NCBI GenBank assembly: GCA_021325145.1
Contig: JAJPHR010000058.1
Location: 1 to 64,000 of the forward strand
DNA: 64,000 bases
Source: Verrucomicrobiota bacterium
Lineage (GTDB): Bacteria; Verrucomicrobiota; Verrucomicrobiia; Limisphaerales; Pedosphaeraceae
Direction: 5' to 3'
In this document: in pieces, positions 8,597 through 16,768 of the stretch
Layout: each line of letters opens with the position of its first letter
How positions within the stretch are numbered: position 1 is the stretch's first letter
The notes under the pieces: model-generated
Databases searched by the model: none
The model's input: the letters and a program-made list of their open reading frames with translations, nothing else
Told to the model about the DNA's origin: nothing
Translations under genes and position numbers: made by a program

Positions 8597-8630
8597 CCCT
8601 CTTCTCATCCCATGAGCAGGGGTTTTTTAT
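8597..8630 (+). terminator. riboswitch expression platform: terminator with competing antiterminator
   Basis: The hairpin has a 5' arm ccctcttctcat (8597-8608), loop ccc, and a 3' arm atgagcagggg (8612-8622), followed by tttttt at 8623-8628. The competing antiterminator pairs atgagaagag (8575-8584, which includes the P1 3' strand) with ctcttctcat (8599-8608), a perfect 10-bp helix. P1 plus terminator and antiterminator are mutually exclusive, the classic transcriptional OFF design. Confidence 0.9.
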
Positions 8631-8655
8631 TCCCCTAAATGGAAAGTCAGAAGCT

Positions 8656-9918
8656 ATGGATAAGAACGATGGTTATATGAAGGCGCTCAAATGCCGCGAG
8701 TGCGGCCGGGAATACCCGCTCACCGCCACCCACGTTTGCGAGTTCGATTTCGGCCCGCTCGAAGTCGCCTACGACTACGACCGCATCCGGCGCTCGCTCA
8801 CACCCGCGTTGATTCAATCGCGCCCGCAAAACATGTGGCGCTATCGCGAACTGTTGCCGCTGGCGGGCGACCCCACCGTTGGATTCAAAGTCGGTTTCAC
8901 GCCCTTGATCAAGGCTGACCGCCTCGCCAAGCGCTTGGGCATTCGCGAGCTTTGGATCAAAAATGACACCGTTAATTACCCCACCCTCTCCTTCAAAGAC
9001 CGCGTAGTCAGTGTGGCTTTGAGCCGCGCCCGCGAATTGGGCTTTACGACGGTCGCCTGCGCTTCGACGGGCAACCTGGCCAACTCCGTGGCCGCGAACG
9101 CCGCCGCCGCCGGGTTGCGGGCCTACGTGTTTATTCCCTCGGACCTCGAGCAGGGCAAGATCGTCAACTCCCTCATTTACGGCGCGCAGGTGATCGCCAT
9201 CAAGGGCCATTACGACGAAGTCAACCGCCTTTGCGCGGAAATCGCGGGCAAATTCGGCTGGGCGTTTGTGAACGTCAATATGCGCCCGTATTACGCCGAG
9301 GGGTCCAAGAGCATGGGCTACGAAATCATGGAGCAATTGGAGTGGCGCATTCCCAGACACACCGTCGTGTGCATGGCCTCCGGTTCGCTGCTCACCAAAA
9401 TCCACAAGAGCTACCAGGAGTTCACGAAACTCGGGTTGGTGACGGAAACTCCGTATAAGATTTACGGCGCGCAGGCGACGGGTTGCTCGCCCATCTCGTC
9501 CGCGCAGAAAGCCGGGCTGGACTTCTTCAAGCCGGTGAAGCCCAACACCATTGCCAAATCGCTGGCCATCGGCACGCCGGCGGATGGTTTTTACGCGTTG
9601 CGGACCATGAAGCAAACCGGCGGCGTGGCCGACGACGTGACCGATGATGAAATCCGCGAGGGCATCAAGCTGCTGGCGGAGTGCGAAGGCATTTTTGCGG
9701 AGACGGCCGGCGGCGTCACCGTGGGCGTGGCCAAGAAACTCATTGCCAGCGGAAAAATTCCCGCGGATGATTCCGCCGTGCTTTGTATCACTGGCAACGG
9801 CCTCAAGACGCTCGACGCCGTGGTGGGCCACGCGGGCCAGCCGCGCGAGATCAAGCCCAGCCTGCGCGAATTTGAAACCTTGCTGGCAACCGAAAATCTG
9901 TCGCCGGTGAACGCCTAA
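8656..9918 (+). CDS. threonine-synthase-like PLP enzyme under SAM-I riboswitch control (candidate homocysteine synthase)
   Basis: 420 residues, tryptophan-synthase-beta (fold type II) family, closest in architecture to archaeal-type threonine synthase. An N-terminal Cys motif LKCRECGREYP (Cys 13 and 16, with Cys 28) precedes the catalytic domain. The likely PLP lysine is Lys 114 in NYPTLSFKDR, with ASTGNLANSVA for phosphate binding. The canonical threonine synthase motif NPTGSFKDRG is altered (TLSFKDRVV). It is followed after 4 bases by a ThiS/MoaD-like carrier and then a NIL-domain gene, and preceded by a SAM-I riboswitch. I infer that it may use O-phosphohomoserine plus carrier thiocarboxylate to make homocysteine, as CysM does with CysO for cysteine. 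Ordinary threonine synthase remains the alternative. ggaaag about 9 nt upstream supports the start. Confidence 0.85.
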   Translation: MDKNDGYMKALKCRECGREYPLTATHVCEFDFGPLEVAYDYDRIRRSLTPALIQSRPQNMWRYRELLPLAGDPTVGFKVGFTPLIKADRLAKRLGIRELWIKNDTVNYPTLSFKDRVVSVALSRARELGFTTVACASTGNLANSVAANAAAAGLRAYVFIPSDLEQGKIVNSLIYGAQVIAIKGHYDEVNRLCAEIAGKFGWAFVNVNMRPYYAEGSKSMGYEIMEQLEWRIPRHTVVCMASGSLLTKIHKSYQEFTKLGLVTETPYKIYGAQATGCSPISSAQKAGLDFFKPVKPNTIAKSLAIGTPADGFYALRTMKQTGGVADDVTDDEIREGIKLLAECEGIFAETAGGVTVGVAKKLIASGKIPADDSAVLCITGNGLKTLDAVVGHAGQPREIKPSLREFETLLATENLSPVNA

Positions 9919-9922
9919 TTTT

Positions 9923-10198
9923 ATGGCCAAGAACGTAAGAATCCCCACCCCGCTCCGCAAGCTCACGAACAATGAGGAAGTTGTGGAAGTGAACGCCGCC
10001 ACCATCGGCGCCGCGATCATCGAACTCCAATCCCGCTACCCGGGCATCCGGGAACGCCTCATGGATGACAACGGTGAAGTGCGCCGCTTCGTCAACGTGT
10101 ATGTGAATGAGGAGGACATCCGCTTTTTGCAAAACCAGCAGACTCCGCTCAAGGACGGCGACGAGATCAGCATCATCCCCGCCATTGCCGGAGGTTAA
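9923..10198 (+). CDS. ThiS/MoaD-family sulfur carrier protein
   Basis: 91 residues with a beta-grasp pattern and the C-terminal diglycine (IIPAIAGG) that E1-like enzymes adenylate and convert to a thiocarboxylate. Conserved elements are VRIPTPLRKL at the N-terminus, RRFVNVYVNEEDIRFL in the middle and LKDGDEISIIPA near the end, like MoaD and CysO. No residues follow the GG, so no protease is needed for maturation. No ThiF/MoeB activating enzyme occurs in the window. Its place between the threonine-synthase-like enzyme and the NIL protein suggests it donates sulfur to that pathway rather than to thiamine or molybdopterin. Confidence 0.9.
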   Translation: MAKNVRIPTPLRKLTNNEEVVEVNAATIGAAIIELQSRYPGIRERLMDDNGEVRRFVNVYVNEEDIRFLQNQQTPLKDGDEISIIPAIAGG

Positions 10199-10202
10199 TC
10201 AC

Positions 10203-10487
10203 ATGGCCGCCAAAAAAAAGAACGCCTCGGCGCTCGCCAATGGGCAGCAGCAAACCCGGCTTTGGTTGATGTATCCCCCCAAGCTCATCAAGGAGCCGCT
10301 CATCTGGCAGCTCAGCAAAAAGTTTCCGGTCATTACCAATATCCGCCAGGCCAGCGTCACCGATGAGATTGGCATTGTAAGCCTGGAACTGGATGGCAAG
10401 CGCGCGGACATCAAGGCGGCAATCAAGTGGCTCGAAAAAATCGGCGTCAGCGTCGAACCGGTCGAGATCAACGTGCTGGAAAGTTAA
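10203..10487 (+). CDS. NIL-domain protein
   Basis: 94 residues. After a Lys/Ala-rich start, the sequence RLWLMYPPKLIKEPLIWQL, then ITNIRQASVTDEIGIVSLELDG and IKAAIKWLEKIGVSVEPVE, matches the ferredoxin-like NIL domain (PF09383). This domain occurs at the C-terminus of the methionine importer ATPase MetN, where it binds methionine, and in proteins of the archaeal homocysteine pathway. Here it is free-standing, 4 bases after the sulfur-carrier gene and under the same SAM-I riboswitch. It may sense methionine or act in sulfur transfer; it contains no cysteine, so it carries no Fe-S cluster. Confidence 0.9.
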   Translation: MAAKKKNASALANGQQQTRLWLMYPPKLIKEPLIWQLSKKFPVITNIRQASVTDEIGIVSLELDGKRADIKAAIKWLEKIGVSVEPVEINVLES

Positions 10488-10513
10488 TTCATTTCGCTCC
10501 GATCGTGACGGGC

Positions 10514-10576
10514 GGAGCGTGGACATTCCTGTCCGTTTCAAACGCGCGCGCAAGCGGACAGGAATGCCCGCGCTCC
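10514..10576. repeat. 22-bp inverted repeat between convergent genes
   Basis: Arms at 10514-10535 and 10555-10576 (ggagcgtggacattcctgtc and its complement, 20 of 22 bases paired) enclose a GC-rich loop. It lies just after the NIL gene and before the end of the convergent peroxiredoxin gene. There is no U-tract, so it is not a classical terminator, although it could stop read-through or stabilise 3' ends. Confidence 0.65.
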
Positions 10577-10602
10577 AGCCTCTTGCCTGGAAAACGTCTT
10601 CC

Positions 10603-11145
10603 CTATTTCTTCGCCAGTTTGCCGACGGCGTCTTTCATTTCGGAAAGATGGACGTCCGCGTTTGGATTATCCGTTACGTGCTGGATGGTTCCGTCGGTGC
10701 CGATGAGGAAACTGACGCGGCGGGCCATGTTTTTTCCGGGCTCCCGCCGGGCACCGTAGGCATCCGCGATTCTGCCGTCCGTGTCCACGAGCAAGGGGAA
10801 GTTGAGATTGTACTTCGAGATGAAACTCTGGTGGCTCTCGGCGGAATCAAAGCTCACGCCAATGACCTCGACGTTGTCTTTCTTCAGGTCGCCCATTCGA
10901 TCACGCAATCCGCAGGCCTCCTTGGTGCAACCCTTGGTGTCATCCTTGGGATAAAAATAGAGCAGCACCGTCTTTTTCCCGATTTCATCGGCGAGTTTCC
11001 AGGATTTGCCGTCCTGGTCCTTGCCCTCGACGAGCGGGGCTTTGTCGCCCACGGCTGGAATTTTGTTGCCCTCAGCCAGGCTGAGGACGTTGCCCGCGAG
11101 CAGCACCGTTGCCGCCAGCGAAAGTAAACGCAGAGAGTTTTTCAT
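10603..11145 (-). CDS. exported thioredoxin-dependent peroxiredoxin (BCP/AhpC-TSA type)
   Basis: 180 residues. A signal peptide (MKNSLRLLSLAATVLLAGNVLSLAEG) precedes a peroxiredoxin domain. The active-site motif YPKDDTKGCTKEACGLRD carries the peroxidatic cysteine (GCT) and, five residues later, a second cysteine that fits the resolving Cys of the BCP subfamily. It also has GVSFDSAESHQSFISKY and the catalytic-site arginine region ARRVSFLIGTDG. It probably reduces peroxides in the periplasm. Convergent with the sulfur-carrier operon and divergent from the Gly/Thr-rich lipoprotein gene. Confidence 0.92.
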   Translation of the reverse strand: MKNSLRLLSLAATVLLAGNVLSLAEGNKIPAVGDKAPLVEGKDQDGKSWKLADEIGKKTVLLYFYPKDDTKGCTKEACGLRDRMGDLKKDNVEVIGVSFDSAESHQSFISKYNLNFPLLVDTDGRIADAYGARREPGKNMARRVSFLIGTDGTIQHVTDNPNADVHLSEMKDAVGKLAKK

Positions 11146-11315
11146 AAGTTAAATCTAATAAGCAGACGTCATATCGGCGGTGATATTCGACCCAATCTGT
11201 TCCGCAGGAGAACCGGTGTCAATCGCAGACGCGGTGACGCAGGCACGCGCCGGGTTTCACCCCATTGAAGGAAGTTCCCCAAAGCGGAGCTTAAGGCACA
11301 AAGGAGAGTATAACT

Positions 11316-11996
11316 ATGAAACGATGGCTGATTTGTGTAGGAGCTGCCGCATTGCTGGCAGGATGTCACACCAATAATAGCGGTGGAACAGGTGGAACGG
11401 ACAATGGCACCGGAACGACAGGCACGTCCGGCTCGAGCAGCGGAACGATGGACCCGTCGGGAGGATCGATGGGACCCGGCGGAGGGGGCACCAGTGCTGA
11501 TCCAGCGGGTGGTGCGGGCGGAGCAGGTGGTGGCGCAGCCGGTGGCACTGGAACCAGCGGCCTTGGCACTGGCCCCGCCGGCACGACAGGTACGACACCC
11601 GCGACTGGCACCGGCCCTGCCGGCACAACGGGCACAACACCAGGAACCGGAAACGGCCCTGCGGGTACCACGGGCACCACGCCTGGAATCGGCACCGGCA
11701 GCGGCACGATGGGAACGGGCACGGGGACAACTGGCACAGGTACCGGCAGCGGAACTGGTGTGGGTGGCTCTGCCTCTGGCACGGGCCTGGGCGGACCCGG
11801 CACGGCGGGTTCGGGGACCGGAAGCGGGACAGGTGCGGGTGGCACTACAGGCACTGGCAGCTTGGGTAACACCGGTACGGGTACTGGCGGCTTGGGTAAT
11901 ACCGGCACCAGCGGCACTGGAACCTTCAATACCATTACAAACAGTCCAGGCACGACCGGCACACTGACAAACAACAGCGGGCTGCCGCCTCAATAA
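11316..11996 (+). CDS. Gly/Thr-rich low-complexity lipoprotein
   Basis: 226 residues. A lipoprotein signal peptide with lipobox LLAGC (cleavage before Cys 17) is followed by about 200 residues composed almost entirely of Gly, Thr, Ser and Pro. Degenerate units such as [15 protein letters not shown] and GTGSGT repeat through it. No globular domain is visible. Similar low-complexity lipoproteins are usually surface-exposed or structural, but that is inference. The repeat-rich DNA probably expands and contracts by slippage. The opposite strand is also open over this length, but only because of the repeated composition. Confidence 0.75.
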   Translation: MKRWLICVGAAALLAGCHTNNSGGTGGTDNGTGTTGTSGSSSGTMDPSGGSMGPGGGGTSADPAGGAGGAGGGAAGGTGTSGLGTGPAGTTGTTPATGTGPAGTTGTTPGTGNGPAGTTGTTPGIGTGSGTMGTGTGTTGTGTGSGTGVGGSASGTGLGGPGTAGSGTGSGTGAGGTTGTGSLGNTGTGTGGLGNTGTSGTGTFNTITNSPGTTGTLTNNSGLPPQ

Positions 11997-12103
11997 TCAA
12001 ACGAAGATTCCAGGGCTTGAGGGAGGAATCGCCGCAGCGGGCCGCGAGTCGAAATGACTCGTGGTCCGCCAAGGTTTTAAAGCCGCCGCCTGGCGGGTTC
12101 CAA

Positions 12104-13132
12104 TCACAAGGAGACGATTGAGCAGGTGTTGACCGATTGCTCCTCCGCTTCGCAAATCTCGACGGCGCCAAGGCCATCGGCGGCCGTGACGATGCTGGGC
12201 GGCGTCCCGGACTGGATGGATTCGATCATGTGGCGCAGTTCCTCAACGTAGCCGTCCTCGGTTTCACTTGGGATGGCGCGGGCGGGCTGGCCTTCTTCGT
12301 ATAATTTCAGCGCGTCAGCCCCGCGAGATAAATCGAAATCGGCGGTGGCCCGCTGGAAATTGACGGTGTATGACATGTTTAAGCCGAAACCCTCTGTCAT
12401 CAGCCAACTGCCCTCAGCGGTGACAGGAATGCCGCCGGCAACCTGGTAGGCGGTGACGACGTGATCGATGGCGCCACTGAAACGGGTGGTGCCGGTCGAA
12501 AACACACTGCGAGGCCGGCCAAAACAAAATTGCACGAAATCGGTGTCATGGATGTGGAGGTCGAGCAAAGCGCCGCCCGATTCGTCGCCTTTGAAATAGC
12601 TCGACTTGCTCCAACCCGGTGGCGAAGAAACGCGACGGAACCGGGCGGCGAGCACCGGGCCATAAGTTTGGGCATCGATGGCGCGTTTGAGCCACGCCCA
12701 GCCTGGCCAGAAACGCATCACCATCGCCGGCATGAAGAAGCCCTTTGCCTTGGCGGCGGCTTCGACAATCTCGCGACACAGCGCGGAAGTGCGGGCCAAA
12801 GGCTTCTCGCAAATGACGTGTTTGCCGGCCTTCAGCGCGGCGAGGGAACATTTATGATGCTGCGGCGTGGGCACGCAGAGATCGATGAGATTGATTCCGG
12901 GGTCGGCCAGCAGGTCATCGAAATTGGAATAGGCTTTGACCTGCGCCATGTCCAGCTTGAGCGGCTTGCCGTCGCCGAGGTTGCCAACAATTCCCGAAAG
13001 ATCCCCATTGACCGGCAGGCGGGACGCATCGCAAATCGCCGCCACGCGCGCGCCTGGAATTTTCAAGTAGGATTTGATGTGAGTGGCACCCATGAAACCG
13101 ATGCCGACGACGCCGATGTTTACCGTGTTCAT
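12104..13132 (-). CDS. Gfo/Idh/MocA-family NAD(P)-dependent oxidoreductase
   Basis: 342 residues. The N-terminal Rossmann motif GVVGIGFMGATHIKSY (residues 6-21) and the CEKPLARTS motif near residue 95 are diagnostic; in the family the Lys of EKP is catalytic. The C-terminal half matches the family's alpha/beta domain, including DLHIHDTDFVQFCFG. Substrates are usually sugars or inositols. It is 38 bases downstream of a sugar-isomerase-like TIM-barrel gene on the same strand, and both are divergent from L-fucose isomerase, which suggests a deoxy-sugar or polyol degradation cluster. The start was placed at MNTVNIG; upstream frame has no family counterpart. Confidence 0.9.
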   Translation of the reverse strand: MNTVNIGVVGIGFMGATHIKSYLKIPGARVAAICDASRLPVNGDLSGIVGNLGDGKPLKLDMAQVKAYSNFDDLLADPGINLIDLCVPTPQHHKCSLAALKAGKHVICEKPLARTSALCREIVEAAAKAKGFFMPAMVMRFWPGWAWLKRAIDAQTYGPVLAARFRRVSSPPGWSKSSYFKGDESGGALLDLHIHDTDFVQFCFGRPRSVFSTGTTRFSGAIDHVVTAYQVAGGIPVTAEGSWLMTEGFGLNMSYTVNFQRATADFDLSRGADALKLYEEGQPARAIPSETEDGYVEELRHMIESIQSGTPPSIVTAADGLGAVEICEAEEQSVNTCSIVSL

Positions 13133-13170
13133 TGCGATTGATCGTGAGTTAGTAAAATCTGCCGTGCCGC

Positions 13171-14004
13171 TCAGCCCTTGAGCCGTTCGACATACTCCCG
13201 GGCGGCGCGAATATCCGCGACCCGTTGTTCGCCGGCTTCGCGTTCGATGGCGAAATCGCCTTTGAAACCGAGTTGCGCGGTGGTGGCAAAGAAGGCGGAC
13301 CAATCCACCTGCCCCGTCCCGACGGGGACTTCCTCGCCCCACGCGCCCGGGATCCTGGTCTTGACCGCATCCTTGAGATGGCATTGCTTGAGCCACGGCC
13401 CAAGCGCGCGCAGGGCGGCAATTGGATCGCCCTTGTCGTAGAGAAGCATGTTCGCGGGATCGAAGTTGACGCCGACGTTCGGCTTGTCGAGTTTCAGCAA
13501 AAAGTCGCGGAGCGTGTCCGCGGTTTCCTGGCCGGTTTCAAAGCCAAGCTCGATTCCGCAGCTGGCAAAGAGCTCGGCAATAAGCGTGATGCGCTGAAGC
13601 AGCTTTGGAAAAGCTGGATCACTCGATTCGTGCGGCAGGAAACCGGCGTGGAAGGTCACGACTTTCAGCCGAAGCTTTTGCGCGAGATCCGCCGCCGCCT
13701 GGATATTTCGCCAGTTCGCGTCCCAGGTTTCATCCGGCACTACTCCGCCGGTGCGTTTAATGGATTCGAGCGTGGTGTAATCTTCGCCCACTGTGCCGAA
13801 CATTCCGGAAACCAGCGTAATGCCTTCCTGGCGACAAAGTTCTGGAAGCATGCCCCAAACCGCCGGCTGCTCGCGCAGCGGGTCGAGCGCGATCTGCACG
13901 CGCGGGATGCCGATGGTCTTGATTTGCTGGATGAGTTGGAGCGGGTCGGTTGGTCGCAAAGACCAACTGCACACGGCCAGCCTGGAAGCGGAAGCGAGCG
14001 GCAT
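13171..14004 (-). CDS. sugar phosphate isomerase/epimerase-like TIM-barrel protein
   Basis: 277 residues, xylose-isomerase-like TIM barrel (AP_endonuc_2 fold). It contains VCSWSLRPTDP, RVQIALDPLR, VVTFHAGFLPH, IELGFETGQE, VGVNFDPANML, LKQCHLKDA and GTGQVDW. The His, Glu and Asp residues in these strands are the usual metal ligands. It is likely cytoplasmic because there is no signal peptide. It precedes the Gfo/Idh/MocA oxidoreductase in a two-gene operon, a pairing typical of sugar or inositol breakdown. The exact substrate is unknown. Confidence 0.88.
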   Translation of the reverse strand: MPLASASRLAVCSWSLRPTDPLQLIQQIKTIGIPRVQIALDPLREQPAVWGMLPELCRQEGITLVSGMFGTVGEDYTTLESIKRTGGVVPDETWDANWRNIQAAADLAQKLRLKVVTFHAGFLPHESSDPAFPKLLQRITLIAELFASCGIELGFETGQETADTLRDFLLKLDKPNVGVNFDPANMLLYDKGDPIAALRALGPWLKQCHLKDAVKTRIPGAWGEEVPVGTGQVDWSAFFATTAQLGFKGDFAIEREAGEQRVADIRAAREYVERLKG

Positions 14005-14123
14005 AATCGCAAGTTCGTTAAAATCGATTCAGCGATGCCGAGTATGTCGGTGGAGGAAGATCGTTCCAAGTCTTAACTGTTCACGAAACGAAAATGCGTC
14101 CAGCGCCGCCGCTTCATGTTAAA

Positions 14124-14140
14124 TTGATAACTATTATCAA
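14124..14140. promoter_or_regulatory. palindrome in the divergent region before fucI
   Basis: ttgataa-cta-ttatcaa is a perfect 7-bp-arm palindrome in the 303-base divergent region between the TIM-barrel operon and fucI. It is a plausible operator because both flanking units concern sugars. Its core (ttgata...tatcaa) resembles the palindrome at 8443-8459, which may be chance. The rest of the intergenic region shows no recognisable feature. Confidence 0.35.
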
Positions 14141-14307
14141 ACAAATCCATCCGGACCTTTTCGCACTGCGCTCCGGCTTGGCCGGGAATTGTTGTCCCAT
14201 GCCCGCGAGATTCTTGACGGATTGCGCTGGATTTTGCACCATCTCCCCGGCCCGGTTCAACGCGGGCACGACTGATTATCTTTTATTTTTATTAGGCGAA
14301 TTGATTA

Positions 14308-16101
14308 ATGAAAACTGAAGTGAAAAATCCATGGATTGGGACGCTCCCGAAAATCGGCATTCGCCCGGCCATCGATGGACGGCGCAAGGGTGTGCGCGAG
14401 TCGCTGGAAGAGCAGGTCATGAACATGGCGAAGGTCGCCGCGCGGTTTCTGTCGGACAGTTTGCGCTACCCGACGGGCCAGCCGGTCGAGTGCGTAATCG
14501 CGGACAGTTGCATCGGCGGGGTGGCCGAGGCGGCGGCGTGCGCGGAGAAATTTCGCCGCGAAGGCGTGGGAGTGTCGCTGACGGTAACGCCATGCTGGTG
14601 TTACGGAAGCGAGACGATGGACATGGATCCGCTGATGCCCAAGGCAGTGTGGGGCTTCAATGGCACGGAGCGCCCGGGTGCGGTGTACCTGGCCGCAGTG
14701 CTGGCGGGGCACAATCAGAAGGGATTGCCGGCGTTCGGCATTTACGGGCACGAAGTCCAAAACAAAGGCGACGCAACCGTTCCCGCCGATGTGCAGGAGA
14801 AATTGCTGCGGTTCGCGCGCGCGGGCCTGGCAGTCGCCTTGATGCGCGGCAAGTCCTATCTTTCCGTGGGCGGAGTTTCGATGGGCATCGCGGGGTCCAT
14901 CGTGGATCAACAGTTTTTTGAGGATTACCTCGGCATGCGCGTCGAATGCGTCGATATGACCGAGCTCGTGCGCCGCATGGAGGAAACTATTTACGACCCG
15001 GCGGAGTTTGAGCAGGCGCTGGCGTGGGTCAAAGAGAATTGCAGGGAAGGGAAGGATTGGAATCCCGCCCCGGCCCGGCGCACGGCGGAACGCAAGCAAC
15101 TCGAATGGGAAACGGTCGTCAAAATGACGCTTATCATTCGCGACCTGATGGTCGGCAACCCGCGGCTCGCGAAGCTCGGTTTCGGCGAGGAAGCGCTGGG
15201 CCACAATGCGATCGCGGGCGGTTTTCAGGGGCAAAGGCATTGGACGGATCATTATCCGAACGGCGACTTTACGGAGGCGATTTTGACCTCGTCATTCGAT
15301 TGGAACGGCATTCGTCAGCCGCTGATGGTGGCGACGGAGAACGACAGCTTGAACGGCGCGTGCATGTTGTTCGGGTATTTGCTGACGAACACGGCGCAGA
15401 TTTTCGCCGATGTGCGAACGTATTGGAGTCCGCATGCCGTGCGACGCGCCACGGGCGTAAAGCTGACAGGACCGGCAGCGAATGGGTTGATCCATCTCAT
15501 CAATTCGGGCGCGGCGACGCTCGATGGCACCGGCCAACAGAGCCGCAACGGCAAGCCGGTCATGAAACCGTTTTGGGAGATCAGCGAAGCGGAAGCAGCG
15601 AAATGCCTGAAGGCGACTTCCTGGCCATCAGCAATTTATGAATACTTTCGTGGCGGCGGTTTCTCATCGTGCTATTTGTCGCGTGGTGGAATGCCGATGA
15701 CGATGTGCCGTATCAGTCTTGTAAAGGGGCTTGGGCCGGTGCTCCAACTGGTGGAGGGCTGGTCGGTGGACCTCCCGGCGAAGGTGCACAAGATTCTGAA
15801 CGAACGCACAAACCCGAGCTGGCCGACCACGTGGTTTGTGCCACGGTTGACGGGTTCGGGGCCGTTTGCCGACGTCTATAGCGTGATGAACAACTGGAGC
15901 GCCAATCACGGTTCCATCAGCTACGGACACATGGGGGCGGACCTTATTGCCCTGGCCGCGATGTTGCGCATTCCGGTGACGATGCACAATGTGGCGGACG
16001 CAAGCGTCTTCCGGCCATCGGCCTGGAGCTTGTTTGGGGCGCAGGAACCGCAGGGCGCGGATTATCGGGCGTGCGCCAATTTTGGGCCGCTTTACGGATG
16101 A
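14308..16101 (+). CDS. fucI: L-fucose isomerase
   Basis: 597 residues, full length for FucI (about 590). It converts L-fucose to L-fuculose and also accepts D-arabinose. The N-terminal [21 protein letters not shown] matches the family, as do [44 protein letters not shown] and, near residue 335, [10 protein letters not shown] and [11 protein letters not shown], which carry the catalytic Glu and metal ligands. The C-terminal [23 protein letters not shown] has the third metal-site His. It is divergent from the TIM-barrel/Gfo-Idh pair. No fuculokinase or aldolase is in the window. Confidence 0.96.
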   Translation: MKTEVKNPWIGTLPKIGIRPAIDGRRKGVRESLEEQVMNMAKVAARFLSDSLRYPTGQPVECVIADSCIGGVAEAAACAEKFRREGVGVSLTVTPCWCYGSETMDMDPLMPKAVWGFNGTERPGAVYLAAVLAGHNQKGLPAFGIYGHEVQNKGDATVPADVQEKLLRFARAGLAVALMRGKSYLSVGGVSMGIAGSIVDQQFFEDYLGMRVECVDMTELVRRMEETIYDPAEFEQALAWVKENCREGKDWNPAPARRTAERKQLEWETVVKMTLIIRDLMVGNPRLAKLGFGEEALGHNAIAGGFQGQRHWTDHYPNGDFTEAILTSSFDWNGIRQPLMVATENDSLNGACMLFGYLLTNTAQIFADVRTYWSPHAVRRATGVKLTGPAANGLIHLINSGAATLDGTGQQSRNGKPVMKPFWEISEAEAAKCLKATSWPSAIYEYFRGGGFSSCYLSRGGMPMTMCRISLVKGLGPVLQLVEGWSVDLPAKVHKILNERTNPSWPTTWFVPRLTGSGPFADVYSVMNNWSANHGSISYGHMGADLIALAAMLRIPVTMHNVADASVFRPSAWSLFGAQEPQGADYRACANFGPLYG

Positions 16102-16140
16102 GTTTCCGTGCTGAGCGGACTGCGGGAAAAACACGATCGA

Positions 16141-16210
16141 GGTAGGGCGCGTCACCCCGCGGCGCTTTGCGTGGTTGGACCGCGGTGCACGGAGGACTGT
16201 CCGCCCTACC
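16141..16210. repeat. inverted repeat of the 'ggtagggcgcgtca' family
   Basis: Arms ggtagggcg and cgccctacc close a GC-rich stem containing gcgtcaccccgcggcg. Related copies occur at 4408-4440 (reverse), 32485-32563 and 51867-51937. It sits between fucI and a small gene, where no coding is seen. Confidence 0.65.
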
Positions 16211-16237
16211 CAAGCAAATCCCGGTGGCGGAAGAATT

Positions 16238-16402
16238 TCAAGGATGCCCTCGATTCAAGAGGTACAGCACGGTTCCGAAGCCGGCGCAGAACACAACGCC
16301 AAAGACGAGTGCCCATTTCAGAACATGAAATTTGCGATGCACAGACCAGGGATTCATTATGGCCAGCAGGTCGCGGGCACAATCTTTTTTCTTTCCAGAC
16401 AT
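16238..16402 (-). CDS. small single-span membrane protein (hypothetical)
   Basis: 54 residues from an ATG at 16402. A hydrophilic start (MSGKKKDCARDLLAIMNPW) is followed by one clear membrane helix, WALVFGVVFCAGFGTVLYLL. A longer open frame extends upstream to 16552, but those residues are unlike a protein start. No Shine-Dalgarno site is obvious. It is supported only by its transmembrane pattern, and function is unknown. Confidence 0.45.
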   Translation of the reverse strand: MSGKKKDCARDLLAIMNPWSVHRKFHVLKWALVFGVVFCAGFGTVLYLLNRGHP

Positions 16403-16642
16403 ATACGCAGAAATCTGGCCGCGCAGCCACCAGCCATGGAATCCGGTCCAAGCTGAAAATCGCGTCCCGGTTTGTCCTACACGCCTGTCACACGACGCTC
16501 TGCGCCAACCATCGGTTGATACTAAGAGGCGCACAGCCGAAACTTGTTCCAAATCAATGCCGGGTTGGGCTCAGTTGGGGTGGACACCCCATATATTCGA
16601 TTCCGATCTTTTGCTAACAATGTTCCCGCACCCTAAATTTTT

Positions 16643-16674
16643 CCCGCGAACCAAGGATCGCGGGTTTTTTATTT
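16643..16674 (+). terminator. intrinsic terminator upstream of the radical SAM gene
   Basis: Stem cccgcga / tcgcggg (16643-16649 and 16658-16664) is followed by tttttt and then attttg. It lies 95 bases before the radical SAM gene and 540 bases after fucI. That is too far from fucI to be its obvious terminator, so it might instead be a leader attenuator for the downstream gene. No known riboswitch core is recognisable upstream. Positions 16403-16642 and 16675-16768 hold no supported gene. Confidence 0.65.
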
Positions 16675-16768
16675 TGCGGCGCTGCATCAGCATGAAAGGT
16701 GCGAATGCGGGTTTTACCCCCGTTAAATTAGGTTTGCGCAATGTGCCACGTCCGCCTTTACTTAACCG

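Noticed and set aside
8656..9918. Simple annotation as ordinary thrC
   Set aside because: Not fully excluded, but the SAM-I riboswitch, altered active-site motif and sulfur-carrier partner make a methionine-pathway role more plausible, so the symbol was withheld.
11366..11974. Minus-strand frame (Val/Pro-rich) opposite the Gly/Thr-rich lipoprotein
   Set aside because: It mirrors the low-complexity composition of the plus-strand gene, which has the better signal peptide and lipobox.
16238..16552. Full 104-codon frame as the small membrane protein
   Set aside because: The upstream half has no protein-like features and no start context; only the last 54 codons show a membrane helix, so the shorter form was used.
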